A stretch of DNA of 64,000 bases from Xanthostigma xanthostigma (GCA_963575645.1 OY754468.1:20794465-20858464); one strand, 5' to 3'; counted from the first letter of the stretch, positions 1 through 11,857 are shown. The notes: generated by a model from the sequence alone, not told the origin. Numbers and translations: made by a program.

Positions 1-84
1 CAGCATGTGTATTATTGTAGTGAAGGTCATTGATCTAGTCATCCATGACCATGCATACAACCTCCTAGAGTACGTTTCAACTTT

Positions 85-252
85 AACTTAAGGCCACTGC
101 ACGCAATGCTGGTTTTGTAGCTAGAATCGTTGCTTTATTTCGTCGCTAGGTTCGAAGCGTCCTGTGGCGCTGGATTCATTTCCATCATCGCAGCCATGCA
201 CGGTAGCCAGCACAAGTTCCAGCAATGATTCCAGCCTCCTGTACAGCACAAC
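85..252. repeat. Short TIR element, family H
   Basis: The left end (GGCCACTGCACGCAATGCTGG) reappears inverted and diverged at about 222-252, giving a complete miniature element of about 165 bp. Related ends occur at 5139-5291, 50680-51072 and 60985-61955. No coding capacity is visible. The class is not known to me; the TIR organisation suggests a non-autonomous DNA transposon. Confidence 0.5.
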
Positions 253-390
253 TTTTTACGGAACTAAACATAAAAAAGAGTAGTAAGTACTAAATACTAT
301 TTTTGAAGCTATGCTTCTTAATGCAGGTTTGGAGTGGATGGCAAACACAAGCTAAGGAAGGGAAGTTCACTAAAAAAAAAAAAAATAAAA

Positions 391-945
391 AACGGTTAAG
401 TGCGAGTCGGACTCGCGCACCGAGGATTGCGTACACATTTGTAGGTATGTTAATAGTTTGTCTATTACGGGAATCGAAACTCGAAGATTTTTTCCCGTTT
501 TGCCATTCGAAAACTTTTGTCCCCATACACCGACATAGGTCGCGATCAGTCTACTAACTGCAAATAAGTTTATAATCAGAAAAAAAATTGTTCTTGAAAT
601 TAAACTACAAATTTTCGGATTTTTCCCTTTACTTTGTGCTATAAGACACTGCTTCTTACTAAATTTCATGATTCTAGGTCAAGTACCCCATAGGTTTTGA
701 TTCCCTTACAAGTGTCAAAATATGCGGTATATACACGGCCGTCTCTTTTGATTGCCTTGACTTACAAGTTTGATTTTATCACAGCTCCAGGTGATTGCGA
801 CCCTGAGTATCTGATATTAATTTTAACGTGATACCTCCACGTGTTCCTGAGAAAAAGTGTCTTGACAGTCAGACAGACGGACAAACAAGTGATCCTATAA
901 GGTTTCCTTTTTTCCTGTTGAGGCACGGAAAAACGAACAAAAATA
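391..945 (+). repeat. Dispersed repeat family A, copy 1
   Basis: The element opens with the motif AAGTGCGAGTCGGACTCGC and ends with a GACAGACGGACAAACAAG stretch, a translated-looking CCTATAAGG and an ACGGAAAAACG tail. Other copies lie at 25638-27146 (same strand) and 42050-42625 (opposite strand). From memory this is a very abundant insect repeat, but I cannot name its class. Short ORFs crossing it look incidental. Confidence 0.65.
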
Positions 946-1139
946 TGCCTAATCTTACCATTCTACGTTAACAATATATATCTCAGTACTGTATATAAAA
1001 TTAAGTGTTATAACAAAATAACATTATGAACATAATATGCTAGATAATTTTAATTTTTTGGCAAATAAGTAAATAATAAAAAACCGTATTTTTCCGATTT
1101 TAAAGGAGATTCTTAATATTATTATATTAGGATTATATT

Positions 1140-1795
1140 CAAGGCGTAGGCAAGGGGGGGTGGTTTTTGGGAGTCACCCCCCCCCGAAATGATTTAGCCA
1201 ATCCACCGTTTTATAAATATCTACTACTAAAATATTTTCAAATCTTTTTTCGAATCTGTGAATTCCAAGTTTTTCGGCATCCATCTGAAATGTAACAATG
1301 AAGGATTAGTGACAGAAATGCTACATCTCTCTCACTTATCTTTCATTGTTACATTTCATATCATATACCGCTTTGGCGTTGGTCGCAAGTCAGTACAAGG
1401 TTAAACAAGTTTTTTCGTAACTAACAAATTATTACAGTTATAATATGGATGCATGAAAGTGTTTGGTAAACTTGTCAAATCAAACAAGTTTTGAAGAGGA
1501 GTTATCGGTGTGGCGAGCGAAGTGTTCAAAAATAGTTGCTACTGTCAATACTCGTGACGCTACCTGTGTCGACGGCGACACCAAAGCGTACTTTTTCCTC
1601 GTTGTGGAGGCTAAAAACATTTTTGAGAAACAGCATGGGACAGTCACGACTGATTGGATTAGCCTTGATGAGCGTTCATCGATGATCAGTCCAGCTTTAT
1701 TTTTGGTGACAATCCGCGTTGGTTGCCTTTCAATTAAATTTTTTATTTAAATTATACTCCCACCCCCTCGAAGTGAATTCCTGGCTACGGCCTTG
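1140..1795. mobile_element. Non-autonomous hAT-like transposon with 8 bp TSD
   Basis: The element is bounded by CAAGGCGTAGGCAAGG on the left and the inverted form (CAAGGCCGTAGCCAGG on the other strand) on the right. It is flanked by a perfect 8 bp direct repeat ATTATATT at 1132-1139 and 1796-1803. An 8 bp duplication with short TIRs is the hAT signature. At 656 bp it is far too short for a transposase. A 95-codon frame at 1463-1750 starts at GTG and shows no motif that I recognise. A 16 bp perfect stem (1287-1302 with 1342-1357) lies inside. Confidence 0.75.
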
Positions 1796-1803
1796 ATTAT
1801 ATT

Positions 1804-2556
1804 AATATAATTATATTATACTACAAAGATGTCATTATTGTTTTAACTCGACGTATAAAAGCTAAAGTGAATTCATTCGTGAAACTGAGTATAGAAGGCT
1901 GGGATAGTCTCTGGGGGCAAATGCTCTCGCATCACGGAATATGTACACTAAAGTAATGGCAATGCATGCATGTATGTGTGCAAATTGCAAAATGTACACA
2001 CTTGACTCATGCTCAAGTTCTCACGCAAGCTTTCTGCAAGTAAAACTTAGCAAACGTGAAAAACGAAAAAGGATAACAATGTGAGTTGTTTTGTATGCAC
2101 TTATATCCTGACCTGACTTCATATTTTGTACTTAAGTATAATATCACAACATTAGAACCAAGAAGGCTGTAACCAGGAGACCTAGATTCTTATGCTTGGC
2201 GTGTTTCGAGACGGACCGTTTTCTGGCGCACGCGGATGGCGCTATTATCACTACCTGGGAAACCTTCGGTTCTTTCCACCTGTTTTCGCCATAGTTACCA
2301 AAGTTGTTTAACTTCACAGCCGCTACACACATATAAGCCATGAATGTGTGTGCGTTACCCATTACCTAACGCCATATTGGTTCATGCGACAGATATCGAT
2401 CCACTGCTACGCTTGAGCTGGATCTCCTGATTAAAGCCTTCTTAATTAGAACAATCAAAACCTATATAGTTTTGTAAGTAATATAAAAAAAAATGAGTGC
2501 GTTTAAATAAATAAGTTTTTACCACCACATCGAAGAACAGTTTTGTTACACTATGA
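1804..2556. other. AT-rich stretch, nothing recognised
   Basis: No frame, RNA gene or terminal repeat that I can support. It contains short alternating ATGCATGC-type runs near 1960 only. Confidence 0.4.
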
Positions 2557-2584
2557 TTATTATTATTATTATTACTATTATGAG
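2557..2584 (+). repeat. (ATT)n microsatellite
   Basis: Uninterrupted ATT units with one ATTACT break. It lies just beyond the 3' end of the minus-strand LINE fossil, where such tails are common. Confidence 0.85.
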
Positions 2585-2711
2585 AAGGAAACATTCCGTA
2601 AAGAATTCTGCATCCACAAGCACCCAAACCTTCAGGTTCGTTATCGTCATACAAGGAATACTTGCGGAGCAAGGTGCAACTATAACCGCGTTTCAAACAT
2701 GAAATGAGCGA

Positions 2712-3150
2712 CTACAGTGAAATTGGGTCGTGCGCACGGAGTACACGGAGCAACTTGAAAGCACGGCTTTTTGCATGCGATAGAGTAGTGCCGGAATAGA
2801 TTTTATATTTGCCAACAGTGACGATTTGGCTCCTCCAAGAACACCATTATAATAACAATTAATTTAACAGAATACTCTGGATACTGCTTCCTGAGTTCAA
2901 AAAGAAGGTCTTGATATTTTGTCCGCTTCTCCATCGCGGCTATGTTCGTTTCAGCAGGAGCTGAGAACTCGATGACATACATAACTCCCGTAGTTTTATC
3001 AAGAAGAACTATATCAGGCTTTGTAGTTGAAAGTTGCCTGGTAGTACTGAATGAATAGTTCCAGAAAATCTTACACGATTCATTCTCGACAACGGACTCA
3101 ATATCATCGGTAAAACGGGAATTTTATCAACTTCGTAATAATGTCTCAAG
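2712..3150 (-). pseudogene. LINE polyprotein C-terminal fossil (nuclease-like domain)
   Basis: Reading the minus strand from about 3125 gives a frame with the block KPDIVLLDKTTGVMYVIEF, then SAPAETNIAAMEK and KYQDLLFELRKQYPEYSVKL. This pattern (PD, about 13 residues, an acidic residue, then a KYxDL helix) is the C-terminal region that I associate with RT-encoding non-LTR elements in insects and other animals, resembling a PD-(D/E)xK nuclease fold. A frame change is needed near 2830, after which the second frame runs to a stop at 2712-2714. No RT motifs are present upstream. An ATT/AAT microsatellite at 3158-3185 interrupts the 5' side. I read it as a truncated dead copy; the exact LINE clade is unsure. 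Confidence 0.6.
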
Positions 3151-3157
3151 TGGTAAT

Positions 3158-3185
3158 AATAATAATAATTATTATTATTATTATT
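3158..3185. repeat. (AAT)n/(ATT)n microsatellite
   Basis: AAT units switch to ATT units in the middle, making a self-complementary tract. It sits inside or next to the LINE fossil. Confidence 0.85.
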
Positions 3186-3534
3186 TAAACCTGAGAAGTT
3201 CAGCACCCTGTATACTTGCGGCATCCAGTTTATACAATACCGCTATGTATTCAGTTAAACACAGATAGCTCGCGACCTGTTGTCCACGCCATGGGGCACT
3301 TCTTCTTGATGCACACATGAGACCGTGTACCTGCAAACGGCTCGGCCCCACCGACTGTGGGACAACAAGCATGCACATACTCATGCGTGGGGAGAGACGA
3401 ACCTTATGTGATGAACATTCACCAGCGACTCTCAAACAATTCAATAGAAAAGTAGAATAATTATCTTTATCTATTAACCAAATATTTTCCCTGTCATTAA
3501 ATGTCGGTCTGTTTTATTAATATAAAATATTTTT

Positions 3535-3910
3535 CAAGTAAATAAAACTGTCGACCAATTTTTCTCAGACCATACGATATATTGACAAAAATGATAAAAA
3601 TACAAATCAATATAACACAAGATGACGTTTGGATCCGGATTTGGATCTTCTTCAGAAATATCTAAAAAATATAAAAATTAATTAAGTAATCCTGCGTGAA
3701 ATCTATTACTTAATACTAATTAATTTTTATATTTTTTAGATATTTCTGAAGAAGATCCAAATCCGGATCGAAACGTCATTTTGTGTTATATTGATTTGTA
3801 TTTTTATCATTTTTGTCAATATATCGTATGGTCTGAGAAAAATTGGTCGACAGTTTTATTTACTTGAAGAGTTCTATTCAGACGTTAATCAAAGATTTGA
3901 ATATAAAATA
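3535..3910 (+). mobile_element. Long hairpin element, family K copy 1
   Basis: Arms 3535-3690 and 3705-3866 are near-perfect reverse complements around a loop of about 14 nt. A second element of the same family lies at 54592-54960. The two share the arms and also about 45 bp of unique tail (from GAAGAGTTC, with CAGACGTTAAT). The right arm carries CTGAAGAAGATCC, a short loop, GGATCGAAACG at 3746-3775. This resembles the conserved core seen in Penelope-like retroelement terminal repeats, but helices I and III of a hammerhead are not evident. No protein is encoded. Confidence 0.65.
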
Positions 3911-5138
3911 TTGTTATCTAAAAATAGGTCAGACAAAAAATGTAGATCATGCAAGGAGTTAATAAGGAGTTAATACCTAACTTAAATTGATTAAATACAA
4001 AATTAATATTTTTTACTAAATTTTGTAATAAATGTCCAGGGGCCGGGGCATTTTTCCCGTTCTGCCACCCTATTGTTACTGACCAGAATCACGATTTGTT
4101 CTGCAATCGGTTTCGTAATCACCAGTTGGGAGACACCGGAGTCATCTGTGTAGCCGTTACGTGTGGACTGTCAGTTTCAAGTTGAGTGTCATACTTTGTG
4201 ACCCCGTTGCCGTTATCTTGAAGCCGGCATGCACGCGGATATTTCCTACTTGTTCAGTGTAATATTATTATGTTCAGCTAACAAAAAAACTAAAAATAGA
4301 GGATTTTCCCGTTATATTTTAAATGCTTCCAGCTTTAACAACATCAATTTTGAACAAATTTCTGTGTCGACTGTGACCACAATACAACCACAAAAATTCA
4401 AACTTGCAACTTTGTAACGGTAAGTTTTAACGAAATATCTTGAAGGATTTAGTAAAGGCTGCTGCATACTAGAGTTGTGTGTTTTACCGGAAAATTTTGA
4501 AACTAAACATTTTCCGAAAAATTCAGTCACTAAATAAGGTATTGTAAAAATAATTTCTCGTTCACTAGAGGCTACAAGTAAACAAAACAAGTATTTTCAT
4601 CAGCTCTGGATGTGATACCCTTTTTAGTTTTCTTCTTCCAACAGGAAACATTAATCTAGTGTTGTTTATATGAGGGGAATTCCCTTTATAACTGCAGTAG
4701 CCAGTACACTGGTGCCATCTTCTAGCCTCTGCCACTACCTCATTGCTTTGTTTATCAAAAAAGCAAGAGATATGAGTCATTCATTTTCTGTGTGATCTTT
4801 TGTTATGAAATGAGATCAGTTGGCTTGTTATGAGTTGCAAATCAAACAATATGATAAATCTGAAGTAAAACGGAATCAAACTTAGTTTTATTCATGTGGA
4901 TTAAAAAATTAGAATTATAACCTGTAGTTTTTGTTTAAATGGTGCAGAAATTGTCTAATAAAACAAAATATAAAGAAGTCCAATATACTCCTATAAAAAT
5001 TTACTAATTTGCCTTTTTTGAGGAAAAACATAGTGGAAAATGTTCCAGAAAATTTTTCACTATTGTTTTTCCGGAAAATTTTCCTCTCCACATCACTACT
5101 GTGCACAGATAATAAACGTTCACTTTTGTTAACAAACA
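3911..5138. other. AT-rich stretch, nothing recognised
   Basis: Several ORF-length frames cross it, but none shows a domain. A GC-richer patch near 4030-4240 has no recognisable product. Confidence 0.35.
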
Positions 5139-5291
5139 AACTGCGCCCGCACCAAACCCATCTTCAAAACTAACTTCAGAACAAGCATCGTGTGAAGCGA
5201 ACAAATAAGTCATCACGAAACTCAGCGCCACAACACGCTTAAAACCTATCAGCCAAATCTAGAAAAAACCAGCTTCGTGTGCAGCGGGCAT
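5139..5291. repeat. Family H fragment
   Basis: Shares the CATCGTGTGAAGCGAACA block and the terminal CCAGCTTCGTGTGCAGCG block with 50680-51072 and 61870-61955. Only one end is clear. Confidence 0.5.
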
Positions 5292-5522
5292 AACTTTTAA
5301 TAAAAAGTCTGTATGATGGAGTATAAAGAGCAAATCTCTACGACCTGTAAAGAAAATCGAGCGGAAAAAATAGATGCGTTTCGAAATCTGAAAAAGCGCT
5401 ACACGTAACGCTATGTAGTATAAGAAACTTTTGCAGTAGATTTTTATTTTATCATTTTTAATTAGCCATGAAATATTTTAAAATCACTTTTTTATGTACT
5501 TATTCAATTAAATTATTCTTTT

Positions 5523-5711
5523 TTAACTTCCCGCTTAAAAAAAAAAAAAATTTTTTTTTTCAAAAATCGAGAAGTTATAGGTTTCACCCCGATTTTCGAA
5601 AATCGAGTTTTCGCCAGATCTCGACGTTTTGAGGTCCTAGGAAGCTATTGAAACTATTTTGGCAATGATGTCCGTAGGGCTGTATGTATGTGTGTGTGAT
5701 GGGGTGTGTGG

Positions 5712-5756
<45 letters not shown>

Positions 5757-6644
5757 AACCTTTTATATCTTTTGAACGGAGTGTCCGACTGAAACGCGGT
5801 TTGCGGCATCTGACGTGATCTTGGTGAACTTAGACTTCCTGAAAATTTGAAACGATTCGGCCCAAAAAATTTTGAGAAATCTTAAAAAAACAAGTTTCAA
5901 AAATTTTTAAAAATTTATTTTTGTAAAAAATTTTCTAAACTACTAAACCGATTAATTCCAAAAACTAATCAGCTCTTCTCCTTAACAAACTGCGTCGATT
6001 TCCGCAAACCGCATCAAAATCGGTTCATTTGTTCACGAGAAACCGTGAACGAAAAAATCGTAAAAAAGTGCTTTTTTAAAATGATTTTTAAAATTGTATC
6101 AGATTGATTTTTTGTAATGAATTACTTTCTTAAGCTAAAAAAACTGCGTCGATCGCCGCAAACCATATCAAAATTGGTTCATTTGTTCATGAGATACCGT
6201 GAACGAAAAATTAGGAAAAAAGTAATTTTTTAAAATTACTCGTAAAATTCTTATCAAATCGATTTTTTTGTAATAATTTACTTTCTTAGGTTAAAAAAAC
6301 TGCGTCGATTGCAGCAAACCGCATCAAAATCGGCTCATTTGTTCACGAGATATCGTGAACGAAAAGTTTTTAAAAAGTGTTTTTTTTTTTAAATTGCTCG
6401 TAAAATTCCTATGAGATCGATTTTTCGGTATTAAATTACTTTTTAAGGTTAAAAAATTGCGTCGACTGCCGCAAATCGCATCAAAATCGGTTCATTTGTT
6501 CATGAGATATCGTGAACGAAAATTTCGTAACAAAGTGTTTTTTTTTTGAGCTCGAAGAGCTAAAAAATAAACTTCTTGCTATATTTTGAGCGTTTTGAAC
6601 TCGAAAATAGCGGGAAGTTACAGGGATGGCCTGCAGGGTCAAAC
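5523..6644 (+). repeat. Dispersed repeat family G, copy 1
   Basis: Starts TTAACTTCCCGC and ends with GCGGGAAGTTAC followed by GGATGGCCTGCAGGGTCAAA. Copies occur at 38513-39228 (plus) and 59177-59968 (minus). It contains a (GT)n tract at 5714-5755. It also holds four degenerate internal modules near 5985, 6140, 6290 and 6450. Each module has ACTGCGTCGAT, then CATCAAAATCGG, then a conserved TTCATTTGTTCA and GTGAACGAAAA. The module spacing is about 155 bp. No protein is apparent. Confidence 0.7.
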
Positions 6645-7029
6645 TACTTTTCAAATTTTTTTATTTGACATATTCGTGGAATTTCATTGAATGAATTAAT
6701 ATATCCGCGATCGCCATGTTAACCGGCCAGCAGTTCATCATTAAATACACTCAAAAATCACTAGTCATAAAATCACAGCTTCGCTGTTTACCATATAATT
6801 ATAGAAACAGTATAATGACGCGCACTTCCTATCAAAAAGTTTCACACCATTTAATGATGCGCAATTAATGTCTAGTTATTTTAAGTCAGTTATTAAACAA
6901 AATTTTGTAAAATGAAAAAAATTACATAGATTAGCTTCCAAATGACGCTGTAATATATTATCAATACAGTGAAACATCTTTATACTGAAAATAAGCAGAA
7001 AACCTCTTTTTAATCTAAATCAAGTTGTT

Positions 7030-7548
7030 TCCGGCACTTCACATGGCTATTTGTGTTCGCTATTGGGTGTTTGTTGTATTTGGTAAATGTATGACGTTCA
7101 AGACAGACATGCAAATAGAGGCGAATACGACCCTCCACACATGGCAGTCAAATAACAAACACACAAACAGTTGGCAGCAGAACGCAAGGTTCAAAATTCC
7201 AGGAATTTTAGCACTGTTTCATTGTCCCAATTCATTTTCAATAGTAATTGTTCCAGTTCTCGCTCACAGCATAGACACAAAAATACTGCACGTCCGTACA
7301 GGTTCACGGCGCGTGCGCTTCTGAATATGGCCATTGTGTGGACGGTTTATTTGCGTATTTGCCTATTTGACTCCTTTGATGTGCCTCAAAAAACCGACAA
7401 GCGCACGGTAACACGTATTTGGTATTTGCCTTATTTATCAAATAGGCAAATAAGGTCAACACTTTGTCAAATAGACTGTCCACACTTGGTAATTATTTGC
7501 CAAATATGCCAAATACAAAAATACAAATAGCTATGTGAAGTGCCGGCA
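7030..7548. mobile_element. MITE with TIRs, family D
   Basis: The left end CCGGCACTTCACATGGCTAT and the right end ATAGCTATGTGAAGTGCCGG are inverted repeats that continue with ATTTGTA/TACAAAT-type matches for about 50 bp. Two overlapping frames of 99 and 119 codons cross it but look like by-products. No clear target duplication was seen. Confidence 0.65.
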
Positions 7549-8004
7549 TTAGATGTGACATAATTATTAGGCAAGTAAATAGCGTTAAAACTCGATTCAT
7601 ATTAATTTTAAATTGTCTTGAAATGTTCATATCGTAGTATTAATCCACAAGAATATGTTTATTTCATATCAATGTAATCGTTTTTATAGGATAAAATAGC
7701 ACTCAAAATTTTCAATATAAAAAATGGCGCGGCAACACGAGCCGCCATGTTTAGCAACTGTGATGTCATTCTTGTAGTATACGAACAAGTGCAAAACAAA
7801 CTCGGTATCATTTACATGGGGCTCGTTTAGTGTTTACTCACGTGTTTATATAGGGGTATGTGTTTACTACAAGCCTGACGTCACACTTCAAACCATCATA
7901 ACGGACACCGTTTTTGACATGTCAAAAAATTGTTCTTTTAAAATTGAATTAATAAATAAATCTCGTGTTTTTGTTAATACAAACCGATTATTAATCATTT
8001 ATTA
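7549..8004. other. AT-rich stretch, nothing recognised
   Basis: Contains a GCGCGGCAACACGAGCCGCC patch near 7725 and a direct run into the next element. No supportable gene. Confidence 0.35.
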
Positions 8005-8668
8005 CCATTCCAACCCACAAGTGGGGAATGATACTAGTTTAGGTCAAAAATCACTTTTGTAAAATTTGACAATATCTTTCCGTTTTGAGGTCCCCCGAAT
8101 CCAAAATAACATATTTTTGGAAAATCTCTGTGCGTCTGTTAATCTCTTTGTCTGTGAACACGATACAGGTCAAACGGATGAGCGGATTGAAACCAAATTT
8201 TGAGAGGATGTTTGGTATGAAAATATGAAGAGCTCTATTGTTTTTGGGGAAAATCGGCGCATGCGCAGAAGAGATATATGCTAAAACGGTATTTTTTATA
8301 TAATAATGGTACCTATACTTTTCATAATGGCTTATTATTCTATTTATTTTTTCAAGAAAGTTTCATTTAAATTTTTTTTCTAAACTTTATAGTTTCGGAA
8401 ATATTTTGAAAATAAAAAAAATCACCCACTCTTTTGTTTTATGGATCTGTCAGAAATAAACTAGTTAGGCAGGCTTTGATTAATTTTTACATGACGTGGA
8501 ACATACTATGTAGGTAACCATGGCAACGAATAGTTAATATCATATTGAATATTAGCTATTACCCGCGTCACCTCACGCGATATCAGAAATTTTATTTTCT
8601 TTATTATAATTAAATGTCAACATTTTTTAAGTTGGAATGGTCCCGTCGCCCAATTGGCTGGAATTTTT
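8005..8668. mobile_element. Element family C, copy 1
   Basis: The left end CCATTCCAAC is inverted at 8631-8640 (GTTGGAATGG), followed by TCCCGTCGCCCAATTGGCTG. That last block reappears inverted at 40105-40145. Inside is one module with the palindrome GCGCATGCGC at 8257-8266, the same module that is tandemly repeated at 25924-26414 and 21649-21780. Non-autonomous, no protein. Confidence 0.55.
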
Positions 8669-9230
8669 TTTATAGTATATCGTAATATATTTGATGCATT
8701 TGGCAAGTACACCAGTTTATAATAATAGCTGATACAATAATAAGTGGATAGTCTGTATTTTGCGTTAGAGAAAAAACTTGAGCGATATATTATTATTATC
8801 ATTCAGTGTTTAGTAAAGTTCAGGGCTTCGCCCTCAATTAAAGTAAGATTCACTGCTCAGCGACACCGTCGCGACGATATGCTCGGGGCGTGAAAGACGT
8901 AACAATTCTTATTAAAAATTTACATAATGTGAGAGCTTAACTGCATGTAAAGTTCACTGGAAATGAAAAGCAACTACGAGTTGTAGCTATTTTTATATAA
9001 ACTTAGCTCATAGAAGTTTACAAGAATTATCTCTGTAATTAATTCTGCACTGTTCAAAAACAAGAAGTTATGAGATGACTAAATGAGTATGTAAATCTTG
9101 TGTATTATGTCAAGTGCATCACTTTATCGTTTCTATACGTCTTTAACTAATATATTCAATCCAATGCTTTTCTAGACATCTATCTTCTTTGCAAAACGGC
9201 TTTTATAATTTTACCGCCCTATAATTATGC
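8669..9230. other. AT-rich stretch, nothing recognised
   Basis: No supported gene or repeat boundary. Confidence 0.35.
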
Positions 9231-9232
9231 CA

Positions 9233-9605
9233 AACCGTGAGGTGGGTCGTGTATTAGGACTTTGAGGTACACACGACCAACTTGCTAGTATGATCAATAT
9301 TGAAATATGAATTTAACAAATTTGACCTGCGAAATCTTTTTCGAAAAACCCTAAAATACATTTTTTACAACCGTGAGGTGGATTTTGTGTTAGGACCCTG
9401 TGCCACCCTTGAGGTCCATACGAGCAACTTCCCAGTATAATCAATATTGAATATTAAATATGAATTTAACAAATTAGAGCCGAGAATTATTTTCCGAAAA
9501 AATCTAAAATACCTACATTTTTTACAGCCGTGAAGTGAGTCGTGTATTAGGACCCTGTGCGACCCTTGAGCTCCACTCAACAAACTTTCCAGGATGATCA
9601 ATATT
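9233..9605. repeat. Three-unit tandem repeat, about 136-158 bp
   Basis: Units start near 9233, 9371 and 9528 at CCGTGAGGTGG or a close variant. Each has GTGTTAGGACC-type, then ATGATCAATATTGAA, then a poly-T/ACATTTTTTACA segment. The copies are diverged and differ in length. Confidence 0.7.
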
Positions 9606-9692
9606 TATAGGCTTTTGATTATGTGATATACAGAAAAGAACTAAGACGTTCACGCGTTTTTATTCCAGGAATCGGTCAATGGATCATTTACG

Positions 9693-10107
9693 AAGAAAAA
9701 ACCGCGGAGTGTTATTAAATTAGAGGTAGGGGTGAAAATGCATCCTTTTTAGTTTTTTCAATATATCTCGCAAACAAAGCAAAATTTCGATATATTTTAT
9801 ATGAAACTCTTTGTAGAAAATTGAATTTTCCATCGAAATGGCTTATTTAAAAAATTAAAACATTTTTTCGACCCAGCATTTTAAAGGAAATTGTTTCAAA
9901 ATTTTTGGCATAAATAAATGTTTTAATATTTTTTAAATACCTAAGCCATTTCTGTGGGAAATTCAATTCTCTACAAAAAATTTCATATAAAGTATATCTA
10001 AATTTTGCTTCTTTTGCGAGATAAAATGAAAAAACATTTTCACCCCTATTTGAAATTTACACCCTCTAATTTATTAGCACTCCGCGGTTTTTTATTTTTA
10101 AATAACT
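9693..10107. mobile_element. Foldback element
   Basis: The arms at about 9695-9870 and 9905-10105 are imperfect reverse complements. Matching landmarks are AAAAACCGCGGAGTG at both outer ends, GGGGTGAAAATG, TATCTCGCAAA, TTGTAGA and GAAATGGCTTA. The centre is about 35 nt. No coding capacity. Confidence 0.7.
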
Positions 10108-10127
10108 CATTGACCGATTTCTACAAT

Positions 10128-10720
10128 AAAAAATTGGTTGTCTGTAAAGTCGGTTTACGGACGATAGTTTTACGTGATAACGTATTCCGTAATACATAAC
10201 CTAAATTTATATAATAATTATAATAATTCGAATCTATGATATTGCATCTTTTGCTTCAAATTTAGGTTAATTTTATTTATTAAAATTACTTACCACCTAT
10301 AATATAATTATTTTTTTTTAACTTTCTTTCTTTCGTATTTATTTTAAGTCTCAAAGATTAATTGTCATAATATTTTGAAAACAATTGTTTCACTGTTTAT
10401 ATAAAATTCCAAAATCTACTTACAATATTTAAGTATTTTCATACGTCAAAAAATAGATTTTTATAATGATAAAATTTGTATGAAAACGATTTTTTCGAGA
10501 GATGAGACCTAGCTAAAACGATTTTTTGCCCCCCAAAATCCCTTTTCAGTAAATTTCATCGTTAGGGCCGTTTTCGAGAAAATCACGCACAGGGTCAGGC
10601 GGAACGTTAGGAACGCTTGGAACGTTAGGAACGTTACACTTTTTCGTGCATGCAGCCGGTGTTTTATCAATTTATAAGATTGGTGATTCATCAATTTATA
10701 AGACGTTATCACGTCAAAAA
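10128..10720. mobile_element. MITE family B, copy 1
   Basis: Begins ATTGGTTGTCTGTAAAGTCG, continues through ACGATAGTTTTACGTGATAACG, and ends ACGTTATCACGTCAAAAA. The subterminal inverted motif is ACGTGATAACGT/ACGTTATCACGT. Full-size relatives are at 24429-25000 (inverted) and 51101-51695 (same orientation). Short deletion derivatives are at 14355-14580 and 21373-21561. An AACCTAAATTT/AAATTTAGGTT inverted pair lies inside. Non-coding; superfamily not assigned. Confidence 0.75.
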
Positions 10721-11589
10721 CCCGTGAACGTCTTAGTTCATTATTGCCCTGTTCTTTAGAACATAATCAATAGCCTATTAGATTCGATAAACCATTCTCG
10801 AAAAATCCTTAAATACACTTTTTTCTCAAATTGTCGAGTTTTGTATCTGTATAATAAAAGTGAGACGGAAAATCCTCAACACAGGAACTTTATTACAGGC
10901 ACGCGTCCCATTATAGTTTTATTCAAATGTATTAATACTGTTTTCATGTAGCTGTTCTTTCTTTTAAGCACACAGCATCGTGGAAAGCTGTTTGTGATTT
11001 TAACTAAATTTATCACTGTCACTGCATATTATATTATACACATTAAACGAATGCGCTGTTCTTTCCATAGCCAACTGCAATGCATATGTACACGGTAATA
11101 ATATTCAGATGCTTCCGCGAGCACAATGTTTTCTATCAGACGTGTTATCATTAACTAGAGTCCCTCATTTCCTGAACTACTATTTTTCAATAAATTTTCG
11201 ATCATAAATTTATTGAAAAATACTTGTTACACAGATCACAAACGCTAACGCTCTCGGCTCTTATTAGTCAACTTTTTGTCAAAATTATTTCTCTATAAGG
11301 GAGATAAAAAATCAATCTAGGTTTCTAGCAGAGTACTTTTTTAATTTATGTATTTTTTATTAGAACAAATTGACAATAACTACGTGAAAAATGCAAATAT
11401 GCTAATAGTATTCGGATATAATCCAGACAGACAGACACGTCACACCTAACGAAACTTCCTAGACCATCATAAAGGCTTCGACAACATATAAGCCGCGGGT
11501 CACCAAGTGACCCAATTGATACTTTTAGGTAATCTACTTCTTGAGTTCCGCAAAAGAAGTAGGTATAATAAGATGTAAAAATATATTAT
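10721..11589. other. AT-rich stretch with one perfect hairpin
   Basis: No gene seen. A perfect 17 bp stem (11181-11197 with 11206-11222) closes an 8 nt loop. Confidence 0.5.
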
Positions 11590-11857
11590 AAAACATAAAA
11601 GGTGGAGGACAGCGTGGTGTAATGGTCAGCGTGCTGGCCTTTGGATCGCACTGTCGCGGGTTCGAATCCCACCTCTGCTCATGGATATTTTGTGTTTGTC
11701 GTTTAGACCCAGCTTTGATATTTAAATATACTGGCCAGATACCAAGAGGTAGTGCCACCCCCCCCAAGTGATATTCTCTTGTATATGTGCATATGCTCTA
11801 TATAATATGTGGATATATACAATTGGATATACCTTTAAAAAAAAAAACATAAAAGGT
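11590..11857 (+). mobile_element. tRNA-derived SINE with 14 bp TSD
   Basis: The direct repeat AAAACATAAAAGGT at 11590-11603 and 11844-11857 flanks an element of about 240 bp. The element starts with a tRNA-like head: A box TGGTGTAATGGTCAGCG and B box GGGTTCGAATCCC. A unique body and an A-rich 3' end at 11837-11847 follow. These are the marks of a pol III-transcribed SINE integrated by LINE machinery. The tRNA head is too decayed to name its amino acid. Confidence 0.85.
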
